Of a stretch of DNA of 64,000 nucleotides, positions 26,723 through 36,800 are shown in pieces (the first letter of the stretch is position 1; every line of letters begins with the position of its first letter). Under the pieces are notes generated by a model. It had not been told where the DNA came from. It did no database searches and saw nothing but the letters and a program-made list of their open reading frames with translations. The stretch lies in the NCBI RefSeq assembly GCF_004354985.1, contig NZ_SMSK01000002.1, positions 343,243 through 407,242 of the forward strand, read 5' to 3'. The position numbers and the translations under genes are program-made. The DNA is from Segetibacter sp. 3557_3 (GTDB lineage Bacteria; Bacteroidota; Bacteroidia; Chitinophagales; Chitinophagaceae).

Positions 26723-28225
26723 TTACAAAACGGATTGTAGAACAGAAACAACATTGGAGTTGTAACCTGTAACAACCTGTTCGGGAATGCCATCTCCATT
26801 AATGTCACCAATTGCAAGTGAGTATGGATATTTTGCAACATTGAAGTCTGCCCTGTTACCGATAGAAGCACCGGTAAATGCACCCGAGTTATACAAATTG
26901 CGGTACACTGATATCGACTTTGATGCTCCGCTGGCATTCGTAGCTACGATATCCGGTTTGCCGTCGCCATCGACATCAGCTATTGCAACACTGTAAGGCT
27001 TTTCGGCGGCAGAGATATCGATTTTCGCACCAAACGATGCAGCAGAAATGTTTCCACTTGTAGCGTTATTATGCAGGATTGATATTGTATTGCCCCCGGA
27101 ATTAGCAGTAATTATCTCAGGTTTGTCGTCGCCATCAAGATCTGCAAGGGCGACGCCCACGGGATTATTCCCCGTAACAAAATCTACTTTAGCGTTGAAC
27201 GCACTGGGGGTAATGGAGCCCGGTGTTGTATTATTTTTGAAAACAGATACCGTATTAAGCTGCTCGTTAGAGATTACCAGGTCGTTTTTGCCATCACCAT
27301 CGATGTCGTCAATTGCTATAAAGCGAAGGACGGTGCCAAGGGTAAAATCAACTTTGCTGGTGAAAGATTTTGAACTTAACGATCCGGGTGCGGACTGATT
27401 ACGAAGAATTGAAACAGTTCCGGTACGGTTTGCAGTAACGATATCTGATTTGCCATCGTTATCGATATCATCCACCGAAATTGAAGTAGGAGCGTAGCCG
27501 CAAGGGAAGTCGATTTTAGCGGCGAACTCGACATTTCCTTGGGTTCTTGTATTCCTGATAACCGATACAGTTGATGGCTGACCATTGTTTGCCACAATGA
27601 TATCTTTTGCCCCATCATTGTCAACGTCTTCAACAGCAACGCACCATGGGTTGTTTCCTGTTGGCAGATCAATACGCTGCCGGAAAGATGAGGGCGAAAT
27701 GGCGCCTGGTCGTCCTGAATTGATGAATATAGAAACGGTATTGGAAAACTGGTTCACAACGATAATGTCTGAGCTGCCATCATTGTCAATATCTGCGGTA
27801 GCGACAGAAAAGGGTAAATTCTGTGTGCGGAAGTCGACCTGGGGTTTATAAAAATTTGACGGAAGTGTAGGACCATACGAATTACCATTCGAAAAAGTAG
27901 GAATGAATGGTCGCTTAGAAAATGCAATTAACCCCGATGTTTTATTAAGTACCGAAATAGGCTTTAAGGTAGCACCAGCAGGAACAATCACTTCAAGTTT
28001 GTTTGCGGCAGCGCTTACTACTTTTCCTTCCACAGCACCAAAGAAAACGGTATTTCCAGTGGGGTTGGTATTGAAGTTTGACCCATCTATAACCACCCGG
28101 GCTCCCGCAACGGCTTTATTTGGCGAAAAAGAGTTGATTAAAGGTAACTGGGCAAGACAAGTAAGTGAGAAAGCTAAAATTCCCGAAAGCGAAAGGAGGA
28201 ATTTCTTTGTAACTGGTGTCGACAT
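26723..28225 (-). CDS. Secreted FG-GAP/VCBS beta-propeller protein with IPT/TIG domain
   Basis: This 500-residue exported protein has a signal peptide (MSTPVTKKFLLSLSGILAFSLTCLAQ), an N-terminal IPT/TIG immunoglobulin-like domain (LPLINSFSPNKAVAGARVVIDGSNFN), and seven FG-GAP repeats, each carrying a calcium-binding loop such as DIDNDGSSDIIV, DVDNDGAKDIIV, DIDGDGKNDLVI and DVDGDGKPDIVA. Seven repeats fit one seven-bladed propeller. It ends directly after the last repeat (VVSVLQSVL) with no type IX secretion C-terminal domain, so it is probably periplasmic or loosely surface-bound. Binding partner unknown. A start eight residues earlier is possible. Confidence 0.88.
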   Translation of the reverse strand: MSTPVTKKFLLSLSGILAFSLTCLAQLPLINSFSPNKAVAGARVVIDGSNFNTNPTGNTVFFGAVEGKVVSAAANKLEVIVPAGATLKPISVLNKTSGLIAFSKRPFIPTFSNGNSYGPTLPSNFYKPQVDFRTQNLPFSVATADIDNDGSSDIIVVNQFSNTVSIFINSGRPGAISPSSFRQRIDLPTGNNPWCVAVEDVDNDGAKDIIVANNGQPSTVSVIRNTRTQGNVEFAAKIDFPCGYAPTSISVDDIDNDGKSDIVTANRTGTVSILRNQSAPGSLSSKSFTSKVDFTLGTVLRFIAIDDIDGDGKNDLVISNEQLNTVSVFKNNTTPGSITPSAFNAKVDFVTGNNPVGVALADLDGDDKPEIITANSGGNTISILHNNATSGNISAASFGAKIDISAAEKPYSVAIADVDGDGKPDIVATNASGASKSISVYRNLYNSGAFTGASIGNRADFNVAKYPYSLAIGDINGDGIPEQVVTGYNSNVVSVLQSVL

Positions 28226-28622
28226 AATGATCTGGTTGTTGCTGTTCAAAGGTAACTCTTAATACATCTTCGGAAAGTGGTGTCTGTAGTTTTAATCAAT
28301 TATTTATTTCCTTGATATATGCCCTGGTGAACTTGCACCTCTGACCTGGTCGGGCATTTTTAAAGGGAGAAAAAACAGCTACTTGCAACAGGTAATCAAA
28401 GCGTTAGCATAGTGGAGAGTACCGTTGCCCTTCAGCACTTAGTTTAAGTATTTATTAAAATCGCGACAAATAGGCGGCAACAATGCCTACAGGTTAAATA
28501 ATCCAGGGAAGAAGTATTCCTCAATGATCAGCAATGGAGATTGATATGAATCGTAGCCAAGCCTGTTGTAACCACGGCTCCGGAATGATAAACTCTATAA
28601 AATGCAGTTCCTGTCTTTCGAT
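28226..28622. other. 397-bp non-coding gap
   Basis: Between the FG-GAP gene and the serine-hydrolase-like gene I see no coding frame with support, no terminator with a clear T-run and no copy of the dispersed repeats. Confidence 0.5.
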
Positions 28623-29642
28623 TTATTGGCAGTTAGGCCTAATGTTTTCGTCGACCATTGACTTTAGATCAAGATACAACTGCCTTGGCGGATCGGTGGA
28701 AAGTTGTTTTGTAACCATAACAAAGGCATAGTTTCGGCAAAGATCGATGATGGGCCAGGTACCGGCAAGGGAAGGGCTTGTGTACGCCAGGGCTTTGCCA
28801 GCGCCATTGTCTTCTAAAATCCAGCTTCCAAGCGCCAGATTATAACCCTCGGTTGCTTTCGGAGCACCTTTTATTGCAGCTGCTTCTGCTTGTAACGACA
28901 GCAATGTGGCCACAGACGCTTCATTTAGTACTTGCTTATTATTAAACGTGCCTTTATTGAGGAGCATTGCAAGAAAGTTTGAGAGATCGGCCGCTGAGGA
29001 ACGGGCCCCGGTAGAAGGGTCGATTGCATCGTTGTAATCTTCATTGGTGAAGGTTGTATTTTTCATTCCCAATGGCCGGATGATCCGCTCCTGCATAAGG
29101 CGGTCAAACGAACGCTTTGTGATCACTTCAAGAACACGCCCCGCGATACTGTAGCCTGCATTACTGTACCGGAATTCGGTACCGGCATTGGTTTGTATAT
29201 CTTTTTTGGAGGCATAGTCGTTTACTTCATCTTCCAGGCTCTTGAATTTGCTCTTTTGAAAGATTTTGCCCTCAGTTTTAATCCCCGTATTGTGGGTGAG
29301 GCAATGGCGAAGGGTGATAAAACCTTTGTAGTATTTGTCGAAAATAGGTAGGTACTGGCCTACTTTGTCGTCCAGCGAAATTTTTCCTTCCTGCACGTAA
29401 GTCAAAAGAAGCGCTGCAGTTAACCATTGGCTTGAAGCGCCAATTTGCTCCTGGGATTTGATGTTTAGTTTACCCAGTTCTTTTTTATACATCACTTTCC
29501 CGTCTTTATAAAGTACAAAAGCGAGGTCTTTACCAAATTTGTCTTTTTGCTGGTTTAACCGGGCTGACAGCGAAGCAGTATCCAGCTGCGCATTCGATAT
29601 AAAAGCGATCGTTGAACATAAAATCAATAGACGAAAATGCAT
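28623..29642 (-). CDS. Serine-hydrolase/beta-lactamase-fold protein lacking the SxxK motif
   Basis: This 339-residue protein has a signal peptide (MHFRLLILCSTIAFISNAQ) and the class C beta-lactamase fold: GKISLDDKVGQYLPIFDKYYKG, TLRHCLTHNTGIKTEG, YSNAGYSIAGRVLEVIT with the YxN motif, and RPLGMKNTTF. In active members the first helix begins with SxSK (nucleophile Ser and base Lys) just before WLTAALL. Here that position reads ASSQWLTAALL (Gly-Ala-Ser-Ser-Gln), so the aligned nucleophile is Ala and the Lys is Gln. The third motif near SPSLAGTWPIID is also weak. It is probably a non-catalytic periplasmic binding protein. Confidence 0.8.
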   Translation of the reverse strand: MHFRLLILCSTIAFISNAQLDTASLSARLNQQKDKFGKDLAFVLYKDGKVMYKKELGKLNIKSQEQIGASSQWLTAALLLTYVQEGKISLDDKVGQYLPIFDKYYKGFITLRHCLTHNTGIKTEGKIFQKSKFKSLEDEVNDYASKKDIQTNAGTEFRYSNAGYSIAGRVLEVITKRSFDRLMQERIIRPLGMKNTTFTNEDYNDAIDPSTGARSSAADLSNFLAMLLNKGTFNNKQVLNEASVATLLSLQAEAAAIKGAPKATEGYNLALGSWILEDNGAGKALAYTSPSLAGTWPIIDLCRNYAFVMVTKQLSTDPPRQLYLDLKSMVDENIRPNCQ

Positions 29643-29769
29643 AAAGCTAAAGATGTTGTTTTTAGAAATTATCGAAAGGGATCAAGATACTTTATTTCTA
29701 TGAAGTCAATCCTTGTTGACGATCGGTGTGGCTACGACAATACACACATCCAACCTGATTGTTTACACA

Positions 29770-29799
29770 TAAAAAAGCCGCTAAGCATGCTCAGCGGCT
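29770..29799 (-). terminator. Terminator, minus strand
   Basis: On the minus strand AGCCGCT (29799-29793) and AGCGGCT (29782-29776) form a stem that can extend through the GAGCATGCTT centre, followed by six T. It lies 200 bases beyond the stop of the gene at 30003-31559, and would end that transcript or a small RNA from 29800-30000. Confidence 0.8.
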
Positions 29800-29844
29800 A
29801 GTGGCGACTTTTACGCCCTCAGATTATTTTAATGGACAACCCGG

Positions 29845-29892
29845 TTACGCGATAGTAACCGAAGGTTTCCATGATATATCTGTAGATTGCAT
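29845..29892 (-). CDS. Possible 15-residue peptide with a consensus Shine-Dalgarno
   Basis: The frame encodes MQSTDISWKPSVTIA. Its ATG is preceded by AAAGGAGGT (29905-29897) at optimal spacing, a perfect Shine-Dalgarno that is unusual in this phylum. A second short frame, starting inside it in another phase (METFGYYRVTGLSIKII), overlaps. A GGTTAC/GTAACC hairpin (loop TATCGC) covers the stop codon, and a strong terminator lies about 50 bases downstream. It could be a leader peptide, a dual-function small RNA, or chance. Confidence 0.3.
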   Translation of the reverse strand: MQSTDISWKPSVTIA

Positions 29893-30002
29893 GAATACCT
29901 CCTTTTCTTTGGTGAGGAATGAAGGTAGTACAAAAATGAAAACCACAAAACGTAGCTCAAAAAAATTATGTGCTTTTAGCATTTTTCTAAGAAAATGGGG
30001 GT

Positions 30003-31559
30003 CTAGCCTTCAATCTTCCGTTTACTGTCGAGGTACTTCTGCTGAATGATTTCGCTCATAGGCTTCTCATATACTTTACTTTCAACCCACGAAATAACAT
30101 CGAGGTAGGCGAAGGCGCGGGTTTCAAAACGGCTCTTCTCAAACTGCTTGATCTTATGCAGAAATTTTTCGAATTCGGGCTTCAGTTTACGGCTGGATAT
30201 ATGAAACGAATTCCTAAGAAACTTAAACATCAATTCTTCGATCACCGTAAGGTTCTCCATTTTTGCCATAAACCGGTAAACTGATTTGATCAGGTGTTCG
30301 AGAATATCTGAGTTGCCCAACTCATAATGCGCCATCAGGTGTAACAACCTGGCATAACACTGGAGATCAGTGCGTAAATCAACGTTGTCGTTGATAATTT
30401 TTTGCAGGTAGTCAATCGAAGTTTTGTAGTCGCCACTGCCGAAATAAAGCGATGCGAACTTGTAGTTAAAAACAAGTATCCGGTGGCCATCAATGAAGGC
30501 GGCATATTCCTGTATCTTCTCTTCTATGTAAGGAACCTGGTCCAGCGCCTCGGCGAACGTGCCCATCATGAAGTGTTGATTTATGCTTGCATGATAGATG
30601 TATACAAAGGTTTGAATGCGATTATTGTCGTGATGGTTTGCTATGGGGGACTCGGAAAACTTTTTAAACTGCAGCAGCGTTTGTTCGAATTTGCGGTGAT
30701 TACGCAGGTCGAAGTGGGCATTCAGAAGGTTGTGCATGCCTTTAATGTAGTGCGCCGTCTCAACACCAATCATCTCTTCCTTTTCATGAAACAGGTCAAC
30801 CCATTTTTGCGTATACCGGTAATACATAAGAAAGTCCTGGCGGATAAATGCATACCAACAATAGCTTTGATAGAGGTACAACTTCTCGTAGAAATGAGTG
30901 TCTACTTTCGAAAGATCCGGTAAATTATCCTGGAAAAACTTTTTGACTCCCGCCTCGTCTTTCTCGTTTCTCGCGTGGCCGTTTTTGATGTACCAGCTAT
31001 AAAGCTGTAACGCAAGGTTTGATAACCTTGTGATCATTCCCCGCCGCTCATGAACTTCGTTTGCTTCTGCCGAAAGCCTGTCGGCCCGGTTTTGCATACT
31101 GCGGGTGATATGAAGGGTTTCAATCTTTTTTTCGAGGGAGATCACCTGAAGCAAAAAGCTGTCCTGGTAATAGGTATGGGCAAGCTCTTTTACTTTCTCA
31201 AGAATCTTCAGGCTTTGGATGTACAGGCCTTTATTGTACAATATCCTGGCATAGTCGAGTTGCTCATGCAGCTGGATGTCGATACTATCTGTGGTTTTAA
31301 GGAGTCGTAGGCTTGCAAGGACTTGCTTATACAGGTGCGATTTCAGGTTGGCAAGCTGCGGTTTCTCTATTGAGGGAAGTTTTTTAAGAAGAAGTTTTTC
31401 GTCGTAATCATTTAACCGGTCCAGGGCATCAAACAACTGGATGATCTTAAGGTCTTCTTTGGATGAACTCCGCTTGATATAGAGTTTGAAATTTCTTTTT
31501 TCAGACTTTTCCAGGGTATGAATCAGCTGAAATAATGTATCAGAAAACCGATTGGGCAT
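30003..31559 (-). CDS. Large all-helical (TPR-like) hypothetical protein
   Basis: This 518-residue cytoplasmic protein begins MPNRFSDTLFQLIHTLEKSEKRNFKLYIKR and is helical throughout, with pairs of amphipathic helices resembling degenerate tetratricopeptide repeats (for example LYNKGLYIQSLKILEKVKELA, SLYFGSGDYKTSIDYLQKIIND, RLLHLMAHYELGNSDILEHLIKSV). I recognise it as a recurring Chitinophagaceae family without a known function. No catalytic motif is visible. The ATG at 31559 is chosen; 36 residues upstream in the open frame are hydrophobic and unrelated in character. It is followed by a 230-base tail before the terminator at 29770-29799. Confidence 0.7.
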   Translation of the reverse strand: MPNRFSDTLFQLIHTLEKSEKRNFKLYIKRSSSKEDLKIIQLFDALDRLNDYDEKLLLKKLPSIEKPQLANLKSHLYKQVLASLRLLKTTDSIDIQLHEQLDYARILYNKGLYIQSLKILEKVKELAHTYYQDSFLLQVISLEKKIETLHITRSMQNRADRLSAEANEVHERRGMITRLSNLALQLYSWYIKNGHARNEKDEAGVKKFFQDNLPDLSKVDTHFYEKLYLYQSYCWYAFIRQDFLMYYRYTQKWVDLFHEKEEMIGVETAHYIKGMHNLLNAHFDLRNHRKFEQTLLQFKKFSESPIANHHDNNRIQTFVYIYHASINQHFMMGTFAEALDQVPYIEEKIQEYAAFIDGHRILVFNYKFASLYFGSGDYKTSIDYLQKIINDNVDLRTDLQCYARLLHLMAHYELGNSDILEHLIKSVYRFMAKMENLTVIEELMFKFLRNSFHISSRKLKPEFEKFLHKIKQFEKSRFETRAFAYLDVISWVESKVYEKPMSEIIQQKYLDSKRKIEG

Positions 31560-31828
31560 AATGAAAAGATTAGCGGAAGATACAATACTGTAAAGGATTC
31601 CAGGGTGTTGAACATGTTCTTGACATAATGAAATCCCCGGAATGTTGATTATAAAAAAAATCAACACATCCTATCTTCGTAAAGCGAGTTGAAAAGAACG
31701 CATCATAAGCAGCGCATCGTTAGAAGGCAATTATAGCAGGCGGTGCAAAATAAGTGAAAAAAGACAAGCTGTAATGTTCAGCCTGGCAAATATTTATTAA
31801 GATTTTCATATGGCAAGCAATCGTTAGA

Positions 31829-31863
31829 GGTCGCTCCGTTTCCACGGAGGGACCATTTTTTTT
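31829..31863 (+). terminator. Plus-strand terminator with no plus-strand gene upstream
   Basis: GGTCGCTCCG (31829-31838) pairs with CGGAGGGACC (31845-31854) with one internal mismatch, a six-base loop and a run of eight T (31856-31863). The T-run fits rightward transcription only, yet the closest upstream features are leftward genes. TATCTTCG at about 31672-31679 is a TAnnTTTG-like element pointing right, so a small RNA of roughly 180 bases may run from about 31685 to 31863. Confidence 0.7.
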
Positions 31864-31875
31864 ATAGGACCTTGC

Positions 31876-32349
31876 TTAGCTGATTTCCGCCAATTTTTTC
31901 GTGTAGTCGTAGTGAAGGTCTTCGTGCAAAGCGGCTATGGCAGTCCGGGCCTTCTTTAGCTGTTGATCGTAAATCTTACTGAGTGCAATACTATGTTTGA
32001 TGTTAACGCCTGTGCCCTTCAGGCTTTTACAAAAGTGTATCAGTAATTCCGCTTCTGTTTGCCGGGAAAGCGTAAAGCGACAATACCGCGAAATGTTCTT
32101 TAAAATTTTTCGCAGGCCTTTCTTCATCAGGTACAGGTTGTTTAAGGGTAGGCTTGAGAAACCTTCGTCGATTTCTGCTTTTGCACTTTCAACATAGTTA
32201 TGTTCATCATGTGCCTCAAACAAGAGGTAAGATAACAGCTCCTTATTTTCTTTTTTGAATTTAGCCAGCCGGAGCGCAAGTTCCAGAAGTTGCTTCGGTG
32301 GTAAAGATGCCAGTTCGTGCTTAATCTCGTGTATCGTTGCTGCTTTCAA
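31876..32349 (-). CDS. Conserved-looking hypothetical helical protein
   Basis: This 157-residue protein is helical and basic. It begins with the EIKHELASLPPKQLLELALRLAKFKKENKELLSYLLFEAHDEHNY segment, which I associate with a Bacteroidota family of unknown function. There is no signal peptide or membrane segment. No ATG is present at the N-terminus; the start is read as TTG at 32349, and the frame stays open upstream without an ATG, so the true start is uncertain. Confidence 0.6.
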   Translation of the reverse strand: MKAATIHEIKHELASLPPKQLLELALRLAKFKKENKELLSYLLFEAHDEHNYVESAKAEIDEGFSSLPLNNLYLMKKGLRKILKNISRYCRFTLSRQTEAELLIHFCKSLKGTGVNIKHSIALSKIYDQQLKKARTAIAALHEDLHYDYTKKLAEIS

Positions 32350-32494
32350 GGTAATTTCAACGGATTTTAAACTAAGTTCAGGCCTTTTAATGGAGCACAG
32401 TATTCCCGTTGCAATGGCTCCATTTAGTTGTTATCTCAATTATTCCGACAGACAGTCAGGTCATTTGAAGTGGTAAAGGACTTAGCCCCAGGCA

Positions 32495-32544
32495 TAAATA
32501 AAAGGCGGTACCCGCCCAAGCTCTTTAACTATGGGTGGGAACCG
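32495..32544 (-). terminator. Terminator candidate of the PAP2 gene
   Basis: CGGTACCCGCCC (32506-32517) and GGGTGGGAACCG (32533-32544) form a 12-bp stem with one mismatch and one G-U pair. On the minus strand the stem is followed by CCTTTTATTTAT. It lies about 70 bases past the stop at 32614. Confidence 0.6.
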
Positions 32545-32613
32545 ACCATTTTGTGATATAGATATCCTGAAGGCAAAATGCCTCAATCCGCAATTTGTAC
32601 TCCGCCAGTTTTA

Positions 32614-33477
32614 CTAGAACTGGTATCCAAGTGCAACCCCCCGGTACCCCGGGCCAAATTGCGGAACAATGCTCAGGTCTTTCAAGTTCTTGTTTTTGTG
32701 TAATTGCGGAACGAGTATTCCCGCTCCTGCGCCAATAGCATAGCCCAGCAGGTTGTCGCTGATGAAGTGCATGCCTGCTTTATACCTGAGGTAGCCAACA
32801 AGGGCGGGTACAGCAGCACACACCCCCCACACATAAGGTTTAAGTTTTGAATCGGGGTTGAAATCCTGGAATACTTTAGCAGCAAAAAATGTGGCCGAAG
32901 CAGTTGCGGCTGTGTGACCAGCGAAAAAGGAGCGATGCGAATTCTTGTCCATTCGTTTATCCAGCGGCGCAAGTGTGCCATACACGTAGGGTCTGCTTCG
33001 TTGAACGCTGCCTGCAGTAATGGTAAACAAGGTGCCGGTTACAGCCATAGTTTCAACGTACAATGCTAAAACCTGAACGGGCTTGTGTCGCTGGTTTTTG
33101 TTGATCAGCATCATAGCAACAGGTAATGCAAAAGAATATTGAAAAGGTACGTAACTATCGCGATCTGCCCGCTCGGAATAGAAACCTGCGCTCGAACGGT
33201 CGAAGAAGGGAACTTTATCGGGTGTTTTCCGGGCAACCTCTGCTGCCGTAAGGTTCTTCTTTTGATCAATAAGGTGAACGCCCAGGCCGGTAAGCCCGAT
33301 GCCTGCGGCTATGATCGGTCCATCTACCTTAAAGCTGGTTGTATACGGAGAAGTAATTACTTTTTTTGGGCGGAAGCTCCTGATCGTTGTGTCAGGAAGG
33401 GTTATTCTTATGGTGTCTTGTGCAATTGATGTGTTAACGACACATGCTAATACGAATACATGAATGTATTTCTTCAT
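32614..33477 (-). CDS. PAP2-family phosphatase, exported
   Basis: This 287-residue protein has a signal peptide (MKKYIHVFVLACVVNTSIAQ) and the acid-phosphatase triad of PAP2 enzymes: the first motif ends SVQRSRPYVYG, the second is SFFAGHTAATA (FAGH instead of PSGH, the His being the general acid), and the third is YLRYKAGMHFISDNLLG, matching RxxxxxHxxxD with the nucleophilic His. Hydrophobic helices surround these motifs. Likely substrates are lipid phosphates such as phosphatidate or undecaprenyl pyrophosphate. The upstream open frame back to 33621 has no family sequence. Confidence 0.87.
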   Translation of the reverse strand: MKKYIHVFVLACVVNTSIAQDTIRITLPDTTIRSFRPKKVITSPYTTSFKVDGPIIAAGIGLTGLGVHLIDQKKNLTAAEVARKTPDKVPFFDRSSAGFYSERADRDSYVPFQYSFALPVAMMLINKNQRHKPVQVLALYVETMAVTGTLFTITAGSVQRSRPYVYGTLAPLDKRMDKNSHRSFFAGHTAATASATFFAAKVFQDFNPDSKLKPYVWGVCAAVPALVGYLRYKAGMHFISDNLLGYAIGAGAGILVPQLHKNKNLKDLSIVPQFGPGYRGVALGYQF

Positions 33478-33822
33478 AGATCTGCTTTTTGTTTTTATAC
33501 GTGATGTTAAACCTGATTGAAAAATGGCTGGCCTCCTTTGAACCGTACAGAACTGCATTGTATTAGTGTTAGCAGCGCCGTTCAGCGTGAAAAAGCTTAT
33601 GCAAAAACAATGCTCAACCATTTGGTTTTAATTAACAGATGGTTATAAGCCTTTCCAGGTGCAGAAAGCGTTAACCCGGCACAATATTAAGCCCGGTTAT
33701 GCAATGCGGCTGAAGTGAGTGACACAACAAAAGCCTAATAGTAGATTTACTGCCGGCTCCATAAAAATTCCTGAAGCAGCACTATTCACCAGCAGTAACA
33801 TGTTGCCCCGAGCTGGCCCGTG
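33478..33822. other. 345-bp non-coding gap containing repeat copy C
   Basis: This gap lies between two leftward genes. It holds dispersed repeat copy C (33694-33778) and otherwise nothing I can assign. Confidence 0.55.
33694..33778 (+). repeat. Dispersed intergenic repeat, copy C
   Basis: This more diverged copy reads GAAGTGAGTGACACAAC, then a variable segment, then TTTACTGCCGGCTCC and an A-rich end. It shares the 14-base core GTGAGTGACACAAC exactly with copy B. Confidence 0.7.
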
Positions 33823-36800
33823 TTATTGCTTTTTCCAATCCGGCAATCTTCCCGGTGTGTAGGGTGCTCCGTTTTGTTCGAGCACTTTTTCTAGTTTGTT
33901 GATTTCGGTGGCGACAAATTTCACCTGTTCAAGTACAGGGGCAAACTGCCTTGCAGCATCGTCGTAAGAAGTTTTAAACGTTGCGGTAGGGGTTATGGTT
34001 GTACTGATAATACCGTTCATTATATTTTGGATACGATTGCTGATGGAAGTTGGCGCCTCAAATTCACGCTTTGCCAGGGTAGGGTCTCCAACCAGGAGCT
34101 TCCCTGATTCGAGCAACCGGAGTTCAAGTGCGTTGATGTCGGTTAAGGTAGATGTTGGCAAGCCCGGCGTTTGCAGCACAGCCTCTTTGATATACTTTAT
34201 TTTATTGCTTAGTTCCACACTGTATGCATTGGTGCCTTCTACTACCCGGTAAAGTTCCTCTACCTTTTTTGCAAAGGTGCTTAATACTGAATTTTCACCA
34301 TCGGTCATATTGACCATATTCAAGGCGTCCACTTTGAAAGACTGGGCGGGTACCAGATCGCTGAACTTTCCATCTTCGAATTTGCTCATTGATACCGTAT
34401 AAGTTCCCGGGCTAACCATGATGCCCTGGTCGGGAGAACTGAACACGTTGGTTTCGTCGAACGGCGTAAAACTTACCGCACTTTTAGTTCCTGTTCTAAA
34501 ATCCCAGTTGAGCCGGTTAACGCCCTTTTTCGCGGGCGCATTTAGCCGGCGAACAACCTCGCCTGCTGCGTCCCTGATGGTAAACAATAGGTATGGAGCA
34601 GCTTCAATGTCTTCTTTCCGCAAGGAATCGATGGATGGATAAAACGGCGGATCGCCGATCCTGATCTTCTGCTGTTCGGCTTCCTGGCGTCGTTCGCGAA
34701 GTGTTTTAAGATCTTGTTTGAGGTAGTATGTTATGACTGCTCCCGGTTTCGGATTTGGGGTGTTCCAGTAACTTTCGCCCTGGAACCCTTTGCCGCGAAT
34801 GCCAAGGGGCATGGACTCAATGTACATCAGCGCATTTTTCACCGGGGCAATAAATGCCGGTTTGTCGAGGTCCTGCTTATTTAAGCTTCTGAGGGGGCTA
34901 TAATCGTCGAGAACATAATAACCACGGCCAAAAGTGGCCAGCACCAGGTCACCTTCCCGTTTATGAATTTCCATATCTTTTATGGCAACCGGTGGCAGAC
35001 CTCCTTTCAATTGTATCCATTCGGCACCGGCATCTATGCTGAAAAACACACCAAACTCTGTTCCTGCAAAAAGGAGGTTTTTGTTGGTAGGATCTTCTGC
35101 CATGCAATAAACTGTTCCGCGTTGTGGAAGGTTGCTTTGAATGGCCGTCCAGCTTTTTCCCCCGTCGGTTGTTTTAAAAAGGTATGGTTTAAAATCGCCG
35201 TAGCGATGATGGTTAAAGGCCACGTAAGCTTCTTCTTTATTGTGTGCTGAGGCGATGATCAAGTTCACGTAAGTATTCGCTGGCACACCGGGAATATTGT
35301 CGATTTTAGTCCAGGTTGCGCCACCGTCTTTGCTGGTGTGAATAAGCCCGTCGTCGGTGCCGATAAAAAGAATGTTTTCGTCAATAGGAGATTCGGCAAT
35401 TGTGGTTACCTGCCCATAAATATCTGTAGAGGCATTTTTGGCGACTGCATCAACGCTCCAGACTTTGCCCATGATGCTGAGTTTATTGCGGTCGATACCC
35501 CGCGACATATCGGGGCTGATGACTTTCCAGGTATTTCCACGGTCGTTGGTCCTGAATAGCCGGTTTGATGCAAAGTACAGGCGCTTATGGTCGTGTTGGC
35601 TGATGAGCAACGGAGCATCCCAGTTCCACCGATAAGGTTGTTCGCCTGCAGGCTCTACGGGTTTGATGTCGATGCTTTCCCCGGTTCTGCGATCAAAGCG
35701 TACCAGGCCACCGTATTGCGACTCAGCATAAACGGTATTTGAATCTTTGTAGTCGGCCTGGCTCTCAAAACCATCGCCGCCGTTGGTAATAAACCAGTCG
35801 CTGTTTACAATTCCGTTTGCGCTGATCGTACGCGAGGGGCCTCCCAGGCTAAAGTTATCCTGGGTACCACCGTAGACATAATAGAAGGGGAGGCTGTTAT
35901 CCAGTGAGACCTTGTAAAATTGGGTAACGGGAATGTTTGCTTTGAAGTTCCAGTTTTTACCTTCATCGTAAGTTTCGTAGAGTCCGCCATCGCAGCCTAC
36001 AAGCATATGCTGGGTATTTTTGGGATTCACCCAGATTACGTGATTGTCTACGTGTTTGCTTTTTTCGCCGAGGGGTTGAAACGTTTTTCCGCCATCCCGG
36101 CTTACCTGCAAATACACATTCATTGCATACACCTTGTTGATGTCAACGGGGTCGCAAAAGATCTCCTGGTAGTAATTGCCGGATGTGCTGTAATTGCTCC
36201 TTTTTTCCCAACTGGCGCCGCGATCGGTTGAAGCAAAAAAACCGCCCTTGCCGTCAGCCGCTTCCACAATCGCGTAAAGATAATCGGGGTTAACAGGGCT
36301 CATGGCCATTCCTATGCGGCCCAGGTCTACGCCGGTAGGAATACCCTTCATGATCCGCGTCCAGGTTGCCCCTGCATCGTCACTCTTATATAATGCACTC
36401 TCCGGTCCGCCGCCGACATAAGTAAATACCTTACGTTGTCTTTGGTGGGCGGCAGCGTATATGGTTTTAGGGTTACGGGGGTCAATCAGCACCTCGTTGA
36501 AACCGGTATGTTCACTTACTGTCAGCACCGCTTTCCAGCTTTTGCCACCGTCAGTGGTTTTATAAATGCCCCGTTCGCCGCCGCTGTTCCACAAAGGTCC
36601 GTATGCAGCAACATAAACAACATCGGTATTTGTAGGGTCGATGGCGATCTGGCCGATGTGTTCTGATTTTGTAAGACCCATGTTTTTCCAGCTTTTGCCT
36701 GCGTCTTCGCTTTTGTAGATGCCGTCGCCATAGCCTACCACCCGCTGGTTGTTATTTTCTCCGCTGCCCACCCACACGATATTTGGATTAGCAGGGTCCA

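Noticed and set aside
26723-28225. Type IX secretion cargo
   Set aside because: The protein ends with an FG-GAP repeat and has no C-terminal sorting domain.
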